A stretch of 64,000 nucleotides of DNA from Streptomyces sp. NBC_00461 (GTDB lineage: Bacteria; Actinomycetota; Actinomycetes; Streptomycetales; Streptomycetaceae): assembly GCF_036013935.1 (NCBI RefSeq), contig NZ_CP107902.1, positions 3,443,001-3,507,000 on the forward strand. Reading direction: 5' to 3'. Made by a program: the position numbers and the translations under genes. The notes under the pieces are model-generated. The model had not been told where the DNA came from, searched no databases, and worked only from the letters and a program-made list of their open reading frames with translations. Positions within the stretch are counted from its first letter, which is position 1. Every line of letters begins with the position of its first letter. Of this stretch, positions 7,851 through 15,975 are shown in pieces.

Positions 7851-9205
7851 GGGCCGATCTTCGGCTGGCCTGGCTGTTGACGCGGGGCTCCGACCGGCGG
7901 GAGTGGTGGCGGATCGGGCTGACGGCGGTCGGGGCGGCGTTGGCGACGGGCATCGGGCTCGCGGTCGTCTCGCTCGCCTCGCTGGACGGGTACTACTCCG
8001 TGTCCGTCGGATCGGGGCTGCTCGACTCCGACAGTGACCGGCGCGGAGTGATCTTCGCGTTGGGGCTGCTGCTCATCCCGGTGCTCGGGTTCCTGGGCCA
8101 GTGCGCGCGCATCGGAGCGGTGCACCGCGACCGGCGGCTGGCCGCGCTGCGGCTCGCGGGAGCCTCTCCCGGGCAGGTGCGGCGGATCGCGGCGCTGGAG
8201 TCGGGGCCGGCCTGTCTGGCCGGTTCGGCGGTGGCCACGGTCGCCTTCGTGCCGCTGCTGCTGGCTCTGTGGTCGCGCCCCTCGGCCGCGGCCTGGGCGG
8301 GCATCGTCCTGGTGGCCGCGGCCGTACCCGTGCTGGGCGCGGCCGTGAGCGCCCTGTCGCTGCGCCGGGTGGTGGCCTCCCCGCTCGGGTGGGTACGGCG
8401 GGTGCGGGCCACGCGGGGCCCGGGACGGCTGTTCAAGTCGGCGACCTGGCTGCTGGCGGCGACGCTGCTGTTCCTCGTCGCGGCCCCGCTCTTCAGCGAC
8501 TCCTCCGCCTTCACCCCCGGCCCGCCGGCGCTGATCGTCCTGACGCTGCTCGTCAGCTGCACGGCGGTGTGGCTGTCCGGCTCGTCGTCCCGGCAGCTGG
8601 GCGCGGGCCTGGCCGCCCGCACCCGCCGCCCGGCGGTGCTGATCGCGGCGGAACGGATGTGCGAGGACCCGTGGGCGGCAGCCCGTACGCATGCGGCGGT
8701 ACTGCTGGTGACGGTCGTGGGCTCGGGCTTCGTCGGCGTACGGCAGGTGCTGCTCACCGAGCTGCACGCCATACGCCGTGAAGGACACCTGGCCGCGAGC
8801 ATGACGTATTACACGACGGGCATCGACCTGACGGCCGCCGCGATCCTGGTCGCCCTCGCGCTCGTCCTCACCGGCCTCGCCGTCGGCACCGCCGAGTCCC
8901 TCGCCACCCGGCGCCGGGGTCTGGCCGCGCAGTCCGCCGCCGGAGTACCGCACGGCGTGCTGGCCCGGGCACTGCTCCTGGAGACCGCGCTGCCGCTGGC
9001 CCCCGCGGTCGCGGTGGCGGGCATCGGCGGCCTGGGGATCGGCGCCTGGTACGCCTCGCTCAGCACGGACTACATCGCCGCGCCGGTGCCGTGGGGCATG
9101 CTCCTGGTGCCCGTCGCCGTGTACGCGTGCTGCCTGCTGGCGGCAGCCACCTCGCTCCCTCTGCTGCGCCGCTCGGTCCGCCCGGCCGAGCTGCGCTACG
9201 CATGA
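7847..9205 (+). CDS. FtsX-like ABC transporter permease
   Basis: 452 residues, starting at an ATG overlapping the ATPase stop by four bases. Hydrophobic segments occur near residues 20-42, 65-85, 120-160, 200-240, 290-330, 350-370 and 400-440, consistent with a two-part FtsX permease. The loop RDRRLAALRLAGASPGQVRRIAALE after the first membrane pair is the hallmark of FtsX/MacB permeases coupling to the ATPase; a degenerate second copy is TRRRGLAAQSAAGVPHGVLAR. It works with the upstream ATPase under PadR control. A hairpin terminator follows at 9216. Confidence 0.88.
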   Translation: MRADLRLAWLLTRGSDRREWWRIGLTAVGAALATGIGLAVVSLASLDGYYSVSVGSGLLDSDSDRRGVIFALGLLLIPVLGFLGQCARIGAVHRDRRLAALRLAGASPGQVRRIAALESGPACLAGSAVATVAFVPLLLALWSRPSAAAWAGIVLVAAAVPVLGAAVSALSLRRVVASPLGWVRRVRATRGPGRLFKSATWLLAATLLFLVAAPLFSDSSAFTPGPPALIVLTLLVSCTAVWLSGSSSRQLGAGLAARTRRPAVLIAAERMCEDPWAAARTHAAVLLVTVVGSGFVGVRQVLLTELHAIRREGHLAASMTYYTTGIDLTAAAILVALALVLTGLAVGTAESLATRRRGLAAQSAAGVPHGVLARALLLETALPLAPAVAVAGIGGLGIGAWYASLSTDYIAAPVPWGMLLVPVAVYACCLLAAATSLPLLRRSVRPAELRYA

Positions 9206-9215
9206 GCGGATGACT

Positions 9216-9252
9216 GTCCGGTCCGGGAGTACGGGGGGCTCCCGGACCGGAC
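9216..9252. terminator. Terminator after the PadR-ABC operon
   Basis: A perfect 14-bp stem, GTCCGGTCCGGGAG (9216-9229) with its complement at 9239-9252, and a 9-base loop. Confidence 0.8.
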
Positions 9253-9289
9253 CGCGTGCGGCACGCCCCGCCACCGGAGCTATGCGAAA

Positions 9290-9326
9290 GCCCGGATCGT
9301 CAGGCTGAAATGCCGTCGATCCGGGC
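9290..9326 (-). terminator. Hairpin over the 3' end of the HNH gene
   Basis: GCCCGGATCG (9290-9299) pairs perfectly with CGATCCGGGC (9317-9326); the loop contains the stop codon of the minus-strand HNH gene. Probable intrinsic terminator. Confidence 0.55.
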
Positions 9327-9836
9327 CATGGCGGCCTCCGCGCCGTATGGCTGCAAGTACGGCAGCCAGCGCGGGTCCCTATGGCCGGTGCCGATGATGC
9401 GCCAGGCCAGTCCGGTGGGTGGAGCGGGTTTGTGGCGCAGCCGCCAGCCGATCTCGAATAGATGTCGGTCGGCCTTCACGTGGTTGCAGCGGCGGCAGGA
9501 CGCCACCACGTTGTCCCAGACGTGTTTGCCCCCGCGGCTGCGCGGGATGACGTGGTCGACGCTGGTTGCGACGCCACCGCAGTACATGCACCGGCCCCCG
9601 TCGCGCGCGAAGAGCGCCCGCCGGGTAAGAGGAACGGGCCCCCGATAGGGAACCCGGACGAATCGCTTGAGCCGGACCACGCTGGGTGCGGGGACTGTGA
9701 CGGTTGCGCTGTGCATGAAGGCGCCGGATTCCTCCAGGGAGACAGCCTTGTTCTCCAGGACGAGGACGAGCGCGCGACGAAGCGGTACGACGCCGAGTGG
9801 CTCGTACGACGCGTTGAGGACCAGGACGTGCGGCAC
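9300..9836 (-). CDS. HNH endonuclease-domain protein
   Basis: The best start is the GTG at 9836, preceded by AAGGAGG; this gives 178 residues, VPHVLVLNASYEPLGV onward. The HNH/zinc fold is complete: CMYCGG (Cys 83 and 86), DHVIPRSRGGK (Asp-His 94-95), Asn in WDNVV (about 109), and SCRRCNHVK (Cys 114 and 117). Proteins of this size and arrangement (McrA-like HNH with N-terminal LNASYEPL) are single-copy chromosomal genes in most actinobacteria, with no known restriction partner; the role, perhaps DNA repair or nicking, is not established. It is divergent from the MscS channel across a 321-base gap. Confidence 0.85.
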   Translation of the reverse strand: MPHVLVLNASYEPLGVVPLRRALVLVLENKAVSLEESGAFMHSATVTVPAPSVVRLKRFVRVPYRGPVPLTRRALFARDGGRCMYCGGVATSVDHVIPRSRGGKHVWDNVVASCRRCNHVKADRHLFEIGWRLRHKPAPPTGLAWRIIGTGHRDPRWLPYLQPYGAEAAMARIDGISA

Positions 9837-10157
9837 GGATGCCTCCTTGTGCGTCGGCGGCGCGTGGCTCGCGCCGGGACGATCTGTAGCCAGTCTCCCC
9901 TCTGGCCTGGTGGAAGCGCCACCATGTCCCGGTAACGGGCTGGGAGTGTTTTCGACCACATCTGATTCATCCCCCGAAGGGGCGATGGTTTATCCCACCT
10001 GCTCATCCCCCGATGGGCACCTACTCTCCCCCGAAGGCTGCAAGAATTCGCACACGATGCCCCGATAGTGTGGTGGACCCGCCCGTCCGGTGACCTTTCC
10101 GTGACCTTGACCAATCCGGAACCGGACGGCGGACCGCAGCACCTGGAGGTACCTGCC
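9837..10157. other. Intergenic region between the HNH and MscS genes
   Basis: No gene is seen. Three copies of a CCCCCGA motif, TCATCCCCCGA at 9967 and 10003 and CTCCCCCGAAGG at 10026, are spaced 36 and about 21 bases apart. The first is embedded in the hairpin-forming CCCCGAAGGGG. They could be regulator sites for either divergent gene. Confidence 0.4.
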
Positions 10158-11255
10158 GTGTCCTTGCCCGCCGTCCTACTGGCCGCCGGTTCGTCGCCGT
10201 CGCCGACTCCCTCGGAGTCGACGACCCCGGCGGTCCCCACGCTCCAGGACGCCCAGCAGAGCGCGACCAACGCCGCCAGCTGGGTCGAGCAGAACTGGTC
10301 CACCTGGCTCGCCATCGGTCTCAGGGTCCTGCTGATCCTGGTGATCGCCGGGGTGCTGAGAGCGGTCGTGCAGCGGGCGATCACCAAGCTGATAGACCGC
10401 ATGACCCGCACCGCCCAGGCCGTGGACGGCACGGCGCTCGGTGGACTGCTGGTCAACACCGAGCGCCGGCGCCAGCGCTCCCAGGCGATCGGCTCGGTGC
10501 TGCGCTCGGTCGCCTCCTTCGCGATCATGGGCACCGCGGCACTGATGATCCTGGCCGCGTTCCAGATCAACCTGGCCCCGCTGCTGGCCTCCGCCGGTGT
10601 CGCGGGCGTGGCGATCGGTTTCGGCGCCCGCAACCTGGTCACGGACTTCCTCTCCGGCGTCTTCATGATCCTGGAGGACCAATACGGGGTCGGTGACACG
10701 ATCGACGCGGGCGTCGCCTCCGGCGAGGTGATCGAGGTCGGCCTGCGCGTGACCAAGCTGCGCGGCGCCAGCGGCGAGATCTGGTACGTCCGCAACGGCG
10801 AGGTCAAGCGCATCGGCAACCTCTCCCAGGGCTGGGCGACGGCCGGCGTGGACGTGACCGTGAAGGCGAACGAGGAACTGGACCGGGTGAAGTCCACCCT
10901 CGACGAGGTCGCCGAGAAGATGAGCGCGGAGGAGCCCTGGAACGAGCTCCTGTGGAGCCCGATCGAGGTCCTCGGCCTGGACAGCGTGCTCCTCGACTCG
11001 ATGGTGGTGCGGGTCTCCGCGAAGACCATGCCCGGCAAGTCCCTCACCGTGGAACGCGAGCTGCGCTGGCGCGTCAAGCGCGCCTTCGACGCCGCGAACA
11101 TCCGCATCGTGGGCGGCGCGACGGCCCCGCTGGACGAGGAGCCCGTCGACCCGACGGCAGCGGTCTCGGCCCCCTCGGCGCTCTCCAACCCCGACTCCCC
11201 GCAGGCGGCGGCCGCATCGCCGCTCGCCCAGCAGCGCTCGGCGGCGCCCAAGTAG
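10158..11255 (+). CDS. mscS: Small-conductance mechanosensitive channel, MscS family
   Basis: The GTG at 10158 follows GGAGG by 8 bases and gives 365 residues. A Ser/Pro-rich external N-terminus precedes membrane segments near 50-70, 112-133 and the pore helix LLASAGVAGVAIGFGARNLVTDFLSGVFMILED, whose alternating Gly/Ala pattern defines the MscS TM3. The beta domain (DTIDAGVASGEVIEVGLRVTKLR, then VRNGEVKRIGNLS) and the alpha/beta C-terminal vestibule follow. It opens on membrane tension to release solutes during osmotic downshock. The last 40 residues are Ala/Pro-rich and probably disordered. A strong terminator follows at 11286. Confidence 0.93.
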   Translation: MSLPAVLLAAGSSPSPTPSESTTPAVPTLQDAQQSATNAASWVEQNWSTWLAIGLRVLLILVIAGVLRAVVQRAITKLIDRMTRTAQAVDGTALGGLLVNTERRRQRSQAIGSVLRSVASFAIMGTAALMILAAFQINLAPLLASAGVAGVAIGFGARNLVTDFLSGVFMILEDQYGVGDTIDAGVASGEVIEVGLRVTKLRGASGEIWYVRNGEVKRIGNLSQGWATAGVDVTVKANEELDRVKSTLDEVAEKMSAEEPWNELLWSPIEVLGLDSVLLDSMVVRVSAKTMPGKSLTVERELRWRVKRAFDAANIRIVGGATAPLDEEPVDPTAAVSAPSALSNPDSPQAAAASPLAQQRSAAPK

Positions 11256-11285
11256 GGGCCGGCCGGCCCCACCACCCACTCCCAC

Positions 11286-11323
11286 CGCCCCCGAGGTAAC
11301 GAGTCTGTTGCCTCGGGGGCGGT
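11286..11323. terminator. Terminator after mscS
   Basis: A perfect 12-bp stem, CCGCCCCCGAGG (11286-11297) with its complement at 11312-11323, a 14-base loop, then TTCCTATT. Confidence 0.8.
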
Positions 11324-11329
11324 TCCTAT

Positions 11330-11358
11330 TGACGCCTCCTTCGCCCTGGGCTTACGTT
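11330..11358 (+). promoter_or_regulatory. Promoter of the csn operon
   Basis: TTGACG (11330-11335) and TACGTT (11353-11358) are 17 bases apart, close to the vegetative Streptomyces consensus. Predicted transcription start near 11365, just before the csn-type operator. Confidence 0.7.
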
Positions 11359-11371
11359 CCTCTCCAGCCAA

Positions 11372-11386
11372 TAGGAAACTTTCCTA
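11372..11386. promoter_or_regulatory. CsnR-type operator
   Basis: TAGGAAACTTTCCTA is a perfect 15-base palindrome with a central C, just downstream of the predicted start of csnR transcription. It fits the AGGAAA-N-TTTCCT box described for the ROK regulator CsnR in Streptomyces; position implies autorepression. Confidence 0.8.
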
Positions 11387-11469
11387 ACAGTGATCAACGG
11401 CCACCCGCACAGTGATCAGTGAGAAGCTGAGCAGTCGAGCTGGGCAGTCGAAAGGCAGGTGTCGACCAC

Positions 11470-12699
11470 ATGGCAGGAACAGCCGGTACGCCGGGAACCC
11501 CGCGCGTCCTGCGCGCCATGAACGACCGCGCCGCCCTGGACCTCCTCCTGGAGCACGGGCCCCTGTCCCGCACCCGGATCGGCAAGCTCACCGGCCTCTC
11601 CAAGCCGACCGCCTCCCAACTGCTCGCCCGCCTGGAGGCGGCCGGCCTCGTCCTCGCCACCGGCACCACCGAGGGACGCCCCGGCCCCAACGCCCAGCTC
11701 TACGAGGTCAATCCGGCCGCCGCGTACGCCGCCGGACTCGACGTCACCCCCGAGCGCGTCCTCGCCGCCGTCGCCGACATCACCGGCCGCAGGGTGGGGT
11801 CGTACGAACTGGCCACCCCGGGAAGGCGGCCCACCCAGCCCGTCGTCCGACAGGTCACCGACGCCCTCGACGGCGCCGTGAAGGCCGCGGGGCTCGCCCG
11901 TGACGACGTCCACCGGCTCGTCATCGGCACCCCGGGCGCCTTCGACCCCAACACCGGCCGGCTGCGCTACGCCTCCCACCTCCCGGGCTGGCACACCCCG
12001 ACCCTCCTCGACGAACTCGCCGCCGCCCTCCCGATGCCGGTCGAGTACGAGAACGACGTCAACCTCGCCGCCGTCGCCGAACAACGGCTGGGCGCGGCCC
12101 GCGGGCACGAGGACTTCGTGCTGCTGTGGAACGAGGGCGGCCTCGGCGCCGCCCTGGTCCTCGGCGGGCGGCTGCACCGCGGCTGGACCGGCGGCGCGGG
12201 CGAGGTCGGCTTCCTGCCGGTGCCGGGCGCACCCCTGGTCCGGCAGGTGACCAAGGCCAACAGCGGTGGTTACCAGGAGCTGGCCGGTTCGCAGGCCATC
12301 CCCAAGCTGGCCCGCCGGCTGGGCATCGAGGAGATCCCGACCGGCCCGTACGCCGAGGTCGCCGCGACTCTCGTCGCCCGCGCCGCCGAAGCCCACGAAG
12401 CCCACGAGAGCGGTGCCGACCCGCACCGGCAGCTGCTGGAGACCTACGCGACGCACCTCGCCACCGGTCTCGCCTCCCTCGTCTCCGTCCTCGACCCGGA
12501 ACTCGTCGTCCTCAGCGGCAGCTCGCTCACCGTGGGCGGCGAAGTGCTCCGCGCCCTGGTCCAGGCCGAGTTGGAGGAACTGGCCGCCTCCCGGCCCCGG
12601 CTCGTGGTCGGCGACGTCCGTGAACACCCCGTGCTGCGGGGCGCGTTGGAGAGCGCCCTGGTGGCCACCCGCGACGAGGTCTTCGACACCTCCCGCTGA
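11470..12699 (+). CDS. csnR: ROK-family repressor, probable CsnR
   Basis: 409 residues: an N-terminal winged helix (about 20-75; ALDLLLEHGPLSRTRIG, then LSKPTASQLLARLEAAGLV) followed by a ROK sugar-kinase-like domain. It heads an operon of sugar ABC transporter, GH4 enzyme and kinase, with an AGGAAA-N-TTTCCT operator upstream, matching csnR-K (chitosan oligosaccharide uptake) of S. coelicolor and S. lividans. The cysteine-rich zinc motif of many ROK proteins is missing: the corresponding stretch reads GAGEVGFLPVPGAPLVRQV with no cysteine. The ribosome binding site (GGCAGG) is weak. Expected to repress the operon until glucosamine-type ligands bind. Confidence 0.85.
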   Translation: MAGTAGTPGTPRVLRAMNDRAALDLLLEHGPLSRTRIGKLTGLSKPTASQLLARLEAAGLVLATGTTEGRPGPNAQLYEVNPAAAYAAGLDVTPERVLAAVADITGRRVGSYELATPGRRPTQPVVRQVTDALDGAVKAAGLARDDVHRLVIGTPGAFDPNTGRLRYASHLPGWHTPTLLDELAAALPMPVEYENDVNLAAVAEQRLGAARGHEDFVLLWNEGGLGAALVLGGRLHRGWTGGAGEVGFLPVPGAPLVRQVTKANSGGYQELAGSQAIPKLARRLGIEEIPTGPYAEVAATLVARAAEAHEAHESGADPHRQLLETYATHLATGLASLVSVLDPELVVLSGSSLTVGGEVLRALVQAELEELAASRPRLVVGDVREHPVLRGALESALVATRDEVFDTSR

Positions 12700-12785
12700 C
12701 CAGCCCGTACACCTTCTCGCGCACCCTCCGAACTCACCCCCCGCCTTCCCTCACCCACCCCGTCCCGCCCCTGGGAGACCTCGCC

Positions 12786-14123
12786 ATGCCCGGAATATCC
12801 CGGAAAGCGGCCCTCGCTCTCGCCGCCTCCGCCTCCCTCGCCCTCCTCGCCACCGCCTGTACCGGCCAGTCCTCCTCCGGCGCCGACGACGACGCCTCGA
12901 AGGACACGACCATCAACTTCTGGCACGCGTGGAGCGCGCCCAATGAAGTGAAGGCCGTCAACTCCCTGATCTCCGGCTTCGAGAAGGCGCACCCCAACAT
13001 CCATGTGAACGTCGTCGCCAACATGACCGACGACAAGATCAACCAGTCGCTGCGGACGGGCGGTGACAAGGCTCCGGACGTCATCTCCTCCTTCACCACC
13101 AACAACGTCGGCAAATTCTGCTCGTCGGGTGCACTGGTCGACCTCAACCCCTTCTTCAAGAAGGCGGGGATCGACCCGGAGACGACGTTCCCGAAGGCGA
13201 TGAACGAATACACCCAGTTCGACGGAAACCGCTGCACGGCGCCGTTGCTGGGTGACGCGTACGGGCTCTACTACAACAAGACGGCCTTCGCGAAGGCCGG
13301 CATCAAGAACCCGCCGAAGACCTGGTCCGAATTCGCGGCCGACGCCAAGAAGCTGACCATCGCCCAGGGCGACAGCTACAAGCAGCTCGGTTTCATGCCG
13401 GACTACCATGGCTGGGAGACGACGACCGAGCACTACTTCGGGCAGTTCTCCCCGACGTACTTCGACAAGGCCGGCAAGTCGCAGCTCGCCACCGACCCGG
13501 CTTTCGAGGCCGGATTCAAGCTCCAGAAGAAGCTCGTCGACGAACTCGGCGGTTTCAGGAAGCTGGAGACCTACCGCTCCAAGCTCGGCGACGAATGGGG
13601 TGTCAAGCACCCCTTCCACACCGGCCAGGTGGCCATGCAGCTGGACGGTGAATGGCGCCTGGGAATGGCCGTGGAAGCAAAGCCGAAGTTCGACATCGGC
13701 GTGGCCCCGCTGCCCGTCCCCGACGACCGGGCCGACCAGTACGGCAAGGGCTACATCACCGGCACCATCACCGGCGTCTCCGCCGCGAGCCATAAGCAGA
13801 ACGCGGCCTGGGAGCTGGTGAAGTACATGACCACGGACACGGACGCGGTGGTGAACTTCTCCAACGCCATCCACAACGTGCCCTCGACGCTGGCCGCCCT
13901 GAAGTCCCCGAAACTGAAGTACGACCCGCGCTTCAAGACGTTCCTGGACATCGCCGCGAACCCGAACTCGACCACGTCACCGGCGTCCATCAACGGCGGC
14001 GTGTACCTCGCGACGATCCAGAACTTCGGCTACGACTACGAGAGCGGAAAGGTCAGCGACCTGAAGGCCGGCCTGAAGAAGACGGCCGCGCAGATCGACA
14101 CGGACATCGCGCAGGCGAAGTAG
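12786..14123 (+). CDS. csnE: Sugar ABC transporter substrate-binding lipoprotein, probable CsnE
   Basis: 445 residues with a lipoprotein signal peptide: positive N-terminus (SRKAAL), hydrophobic core, lipobox LATAC with Cys 25. The mature part is a type I sugar-binding protein (NFWHAWSAPNEVKAVNSL, DVISSFTTNNVGKF, GLYYNKTAFAKAGI, KGYITGTITGVSAAS). It would sit on the outer face of the membrane and hand oligosaccharide to the two following permeases. No ATPase is encoded in the operon, so the shared MsiK-type ATPase known in Streptomyces probably energises it (inference). Assignment as a chitosan-oligosaccharide binder rests on operon context. Confidence 0.85.
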   Translation: MPGISRKAALALAASASLALLATACTGQSSSGADDDASKDTTINFWHAWSAPNEVKAVNSLISGFEKAHPNIHVNVVANMTDDKINQSLRTGGDKAPDVISSFTTNNVGKFCSSGALVDLNPFFKKAGIDPETTFPKAMNEYTQFDGNRCTAPLLGDAYGLYYNKTAFAKAGIKNPPKTWSEFAADAKKLTIAQGDSYKQLGFMPDYHGWETTTEHYFGQFSPTYFDKAGKSQLATDPAFEAGFKLQKKLVDELGGFRKLETYRSKLGDEWGVKHPFHTGQVAMQLDGEWRLGMAVEAKPKFDIGVAPLPVPDDRADQYGKGYITGTITGVSAASHKQNAAWELVKYMTTDTDAVVNFSNAIHNVPSTLAALKSPKLKYDPRFKTFLDIAANPNSTTSPASINGGVYLATIQNFGYDYESGKVSDLKAGLKKTAAQIDTDIAQAK

Positions 14124-14130
14124 GCCGACG

Positions 14131-15072
14131 ATGAGCACCGTCACCCTGGCGTCGAAGCGCAGGAAGCAGGCCCTGCGCACGGCCGCCTTCATGTCGCCCT
14201 GGTTGATCGGCTTCGCTGTCTTCTTCGCGTATCCGCTGATCTCGACGGTCTATTTCTCCTTCATGCACTACGACGGCTTCAAACCGCCGACGTGGAGCGG
14301 GACGAAGAACTGGACGTACGTCTTCGAGCACTATCCCTTCTTCTGGCCGGCCCTGCGCAACACCCTGTGGCTGGTCCTGGTCATGGTGACCCTGAGGGTC
14401 CTCTTCGGTCTCGGGGTCGGCCTTCTGATCACCAAGATAAAGACGGGTACGGGGGTCTTCCGCACCCTCTTCTATCTGCCCTATCTCGCCCCGCCGGTGG
14501 CCGCCACGATGGCGTTCGCATTCCTTCTCAACCCCGGTACGGGCCCGGTCAATTCGATCCTCGAAAAGGTCGGCATTCCGGCCCCGGGCTGGTTCAACGA
14601 CCCCACCTGGTCCAAGCCCGCCCTCACCCTGCTCGCCCTGTGGGGCATCGGCGACCTGATGGTCATCTTCATGGCCGCACTGCTCGACGTGCCCCAGGAG
14701 CAGTACGAGGCCGCGGAGCTGGACGGCGCGTCGGCGTGGCAGCGGTTCCGGTACGTGACGCTGCCGAACATCTCGCCGATCGTGATGTTCGCCGTCGTCA
14801 CCGGCGTGATCCAGACGATGCAGTACTACACACAGCCGCTCATCGCCGGAAAGGTCGCCTCGGGCGTGATCCAGGGCGCGGGCACCCAGTTCGAGCCCGG
14901 CTACCCGGAGAAGTCGACCCTCACCCTCCCCCAGCTCGTCTACAACCTCGGCTTCCAACGCTTCGACTACGGCTCCGCGTGTGTCGTCGCCCTGGTCCTT
15001 TTCGCCCTGTCCATGGTGTTCACCGCGTTCCTGATGCGGCGCCGGGGCGGTCTCAACCTGGCAGGTGACTGA
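14131..15072 (+). CDS. csnF: Sugar ABC transporter permease, probable CsnF
   Basis: 313 residues, MalF/UgpA type with six membrane segments beginning LIGFAVFFAYPLISTVYFS. The cytoplasmic EAA loop that docks the ATPase is YEAAELDGASAWQRFRYVTLP (about residues 190-210). It starts seven bases after csnE stops. It pairs with the next gene to form the transmembrane channel. Confidence 0.88.
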   Translation: MSTVTLASKRRKQALRTAAFMSPWLIGFAVFFAYPLISTVYFSFMHYDGFKPPTWSGTKNWTYVFEHYPFFWPALRNTLWLVLVMVTLRVLFGLGVGLLITKIKTGTGVFRTLFYLPYLAPPVAATMAFAFLLNPGTGPVNSILEKVGIPAPGWFNDPTWSKPALTLLALWGIGDLMVIFMAALLDVPQEQYEAAELDGASAWQRFRYVTLPNISPIVMFAVVTGVIQTMQYYTQPLIAGKVASGVIQGAGTQFEPGYPEKSTLTLPQLVYNLGFQRFDYGSACVVALVLFALSMVFTAFLMRRRGGLNLAGD

Positions 15073-15074
15073 CC

Positions 15075-15968
15075 ATGGCCCAAGTACTGGACAAACCCGT
15101 GCGGTTGAAGGCACCCGTCTCCCCCGCCGAGCGCACGGCCCGCCGCCGGTCGCTCCTGGAGTGGGTGGCGATCCACTCCCTCGGCGTGGCGGCGGCGCTC
15201 TTCTTCGTGCTGCCCTTCGTGTTCGTGTTCCTGACCTCGCTGATGAGCGACACCCAGGCACTCAGCCGGGACCTGATCCCGCACACCTGGGAGTGGTCCA
15301 ACTACAAGAAGGTCTTCGACACCCCGGGCTTTCTGACCTGGTGGAAGAACACGCTGATCTACGCGGGCCTTGGCACGGTCCTCACCGTGGTGTCGTCGAT
15401 CCCGGTGGCCTACGCGCTCGCCAAGTTCCGCTTCCGGGGCCGCAGTCTGTCGCTCATGCTGGTGATCTCGATGATGATGCTGCCGCCGCAGGTGATCATC
15501 ATCCCGATGTACCTGTTCTGGGCGAAGCAGCTGGACCTGTCGGGCACCCTGTGGCCGCTGATCATCCCGATGGCGTTCGGTGACGCGTTCTCCATCTTCC
15601 TGCTGCGCCAGTTCCTGATGACCATCCCGAACGAGTACATCGACGCGGCGAAGGTGGACGGCTGCGGCGACTTCAGGACCCTCCTGAAGGTCGTCCTGCC
15701 CATGGCCAAGCCGGGCATCGCGGCCGTGGGCCTCTTCCAGTTCTTCTACGCCTGGAACGACTACTTCGGCCCGCAGATCTACGCCTCGGAGAACCCGGGC
15801 GCCTGGACCCTCTCCTACGGCCTGGAGTCCTTCAAGGGCGCCCACCACACCGACTGGAACCTCACCATGGCCGCGACCGTGCTGGTCATGGCCCCCGTGA
15901 TCCTCGTCTTCTTCTTCGCGCAGAAGGCATTCGTCGAGGGCGTCACGCTCACCGGAGTGAAGGGTTAA
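15075..15968 (+). CDS. csnG: Sugar ABC transporter permease, probable CsnG
   Basis: 297 residues, MalG/UgpE type with six membrane segments. The EAA loop is YIDAAKVDGCGDFRTLLKVV followed by LPMAKPGI. It begins two bases after csnF ends, implying translational coupling and equimolar permeases. It is the second half of the channel fed by CsnE. Confidence 0.88.
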   Translation: MAQVLDKPVRLKAPVSPAERTARRRSLLEWVAIHSLGVAAALFFVLPFVFVFLTSLMSDTQALSRDLIPHTWEWSNYKKVFDTPGFLTWWKNTLIYAGLGTVLTVVSSIPVAYALAKFRFRGRSLSLMLVISMMMLPPQVIIIPMYLFWAKQLDLSGTLWPLIIPMAFGDAFSIFLLRQFLMTIPNEYIDAAKVDGCGDFRTLLKVVLPMAKPGIAAVGLFQFFYAWNDYFGPQIYASENPGAWTLSYGLESFKGAHHTDWNLTMAATVLVMAPVILVFFFAQKAFVEGVTLTGVKG

Positions 15969-15975
15969 GCCACAC

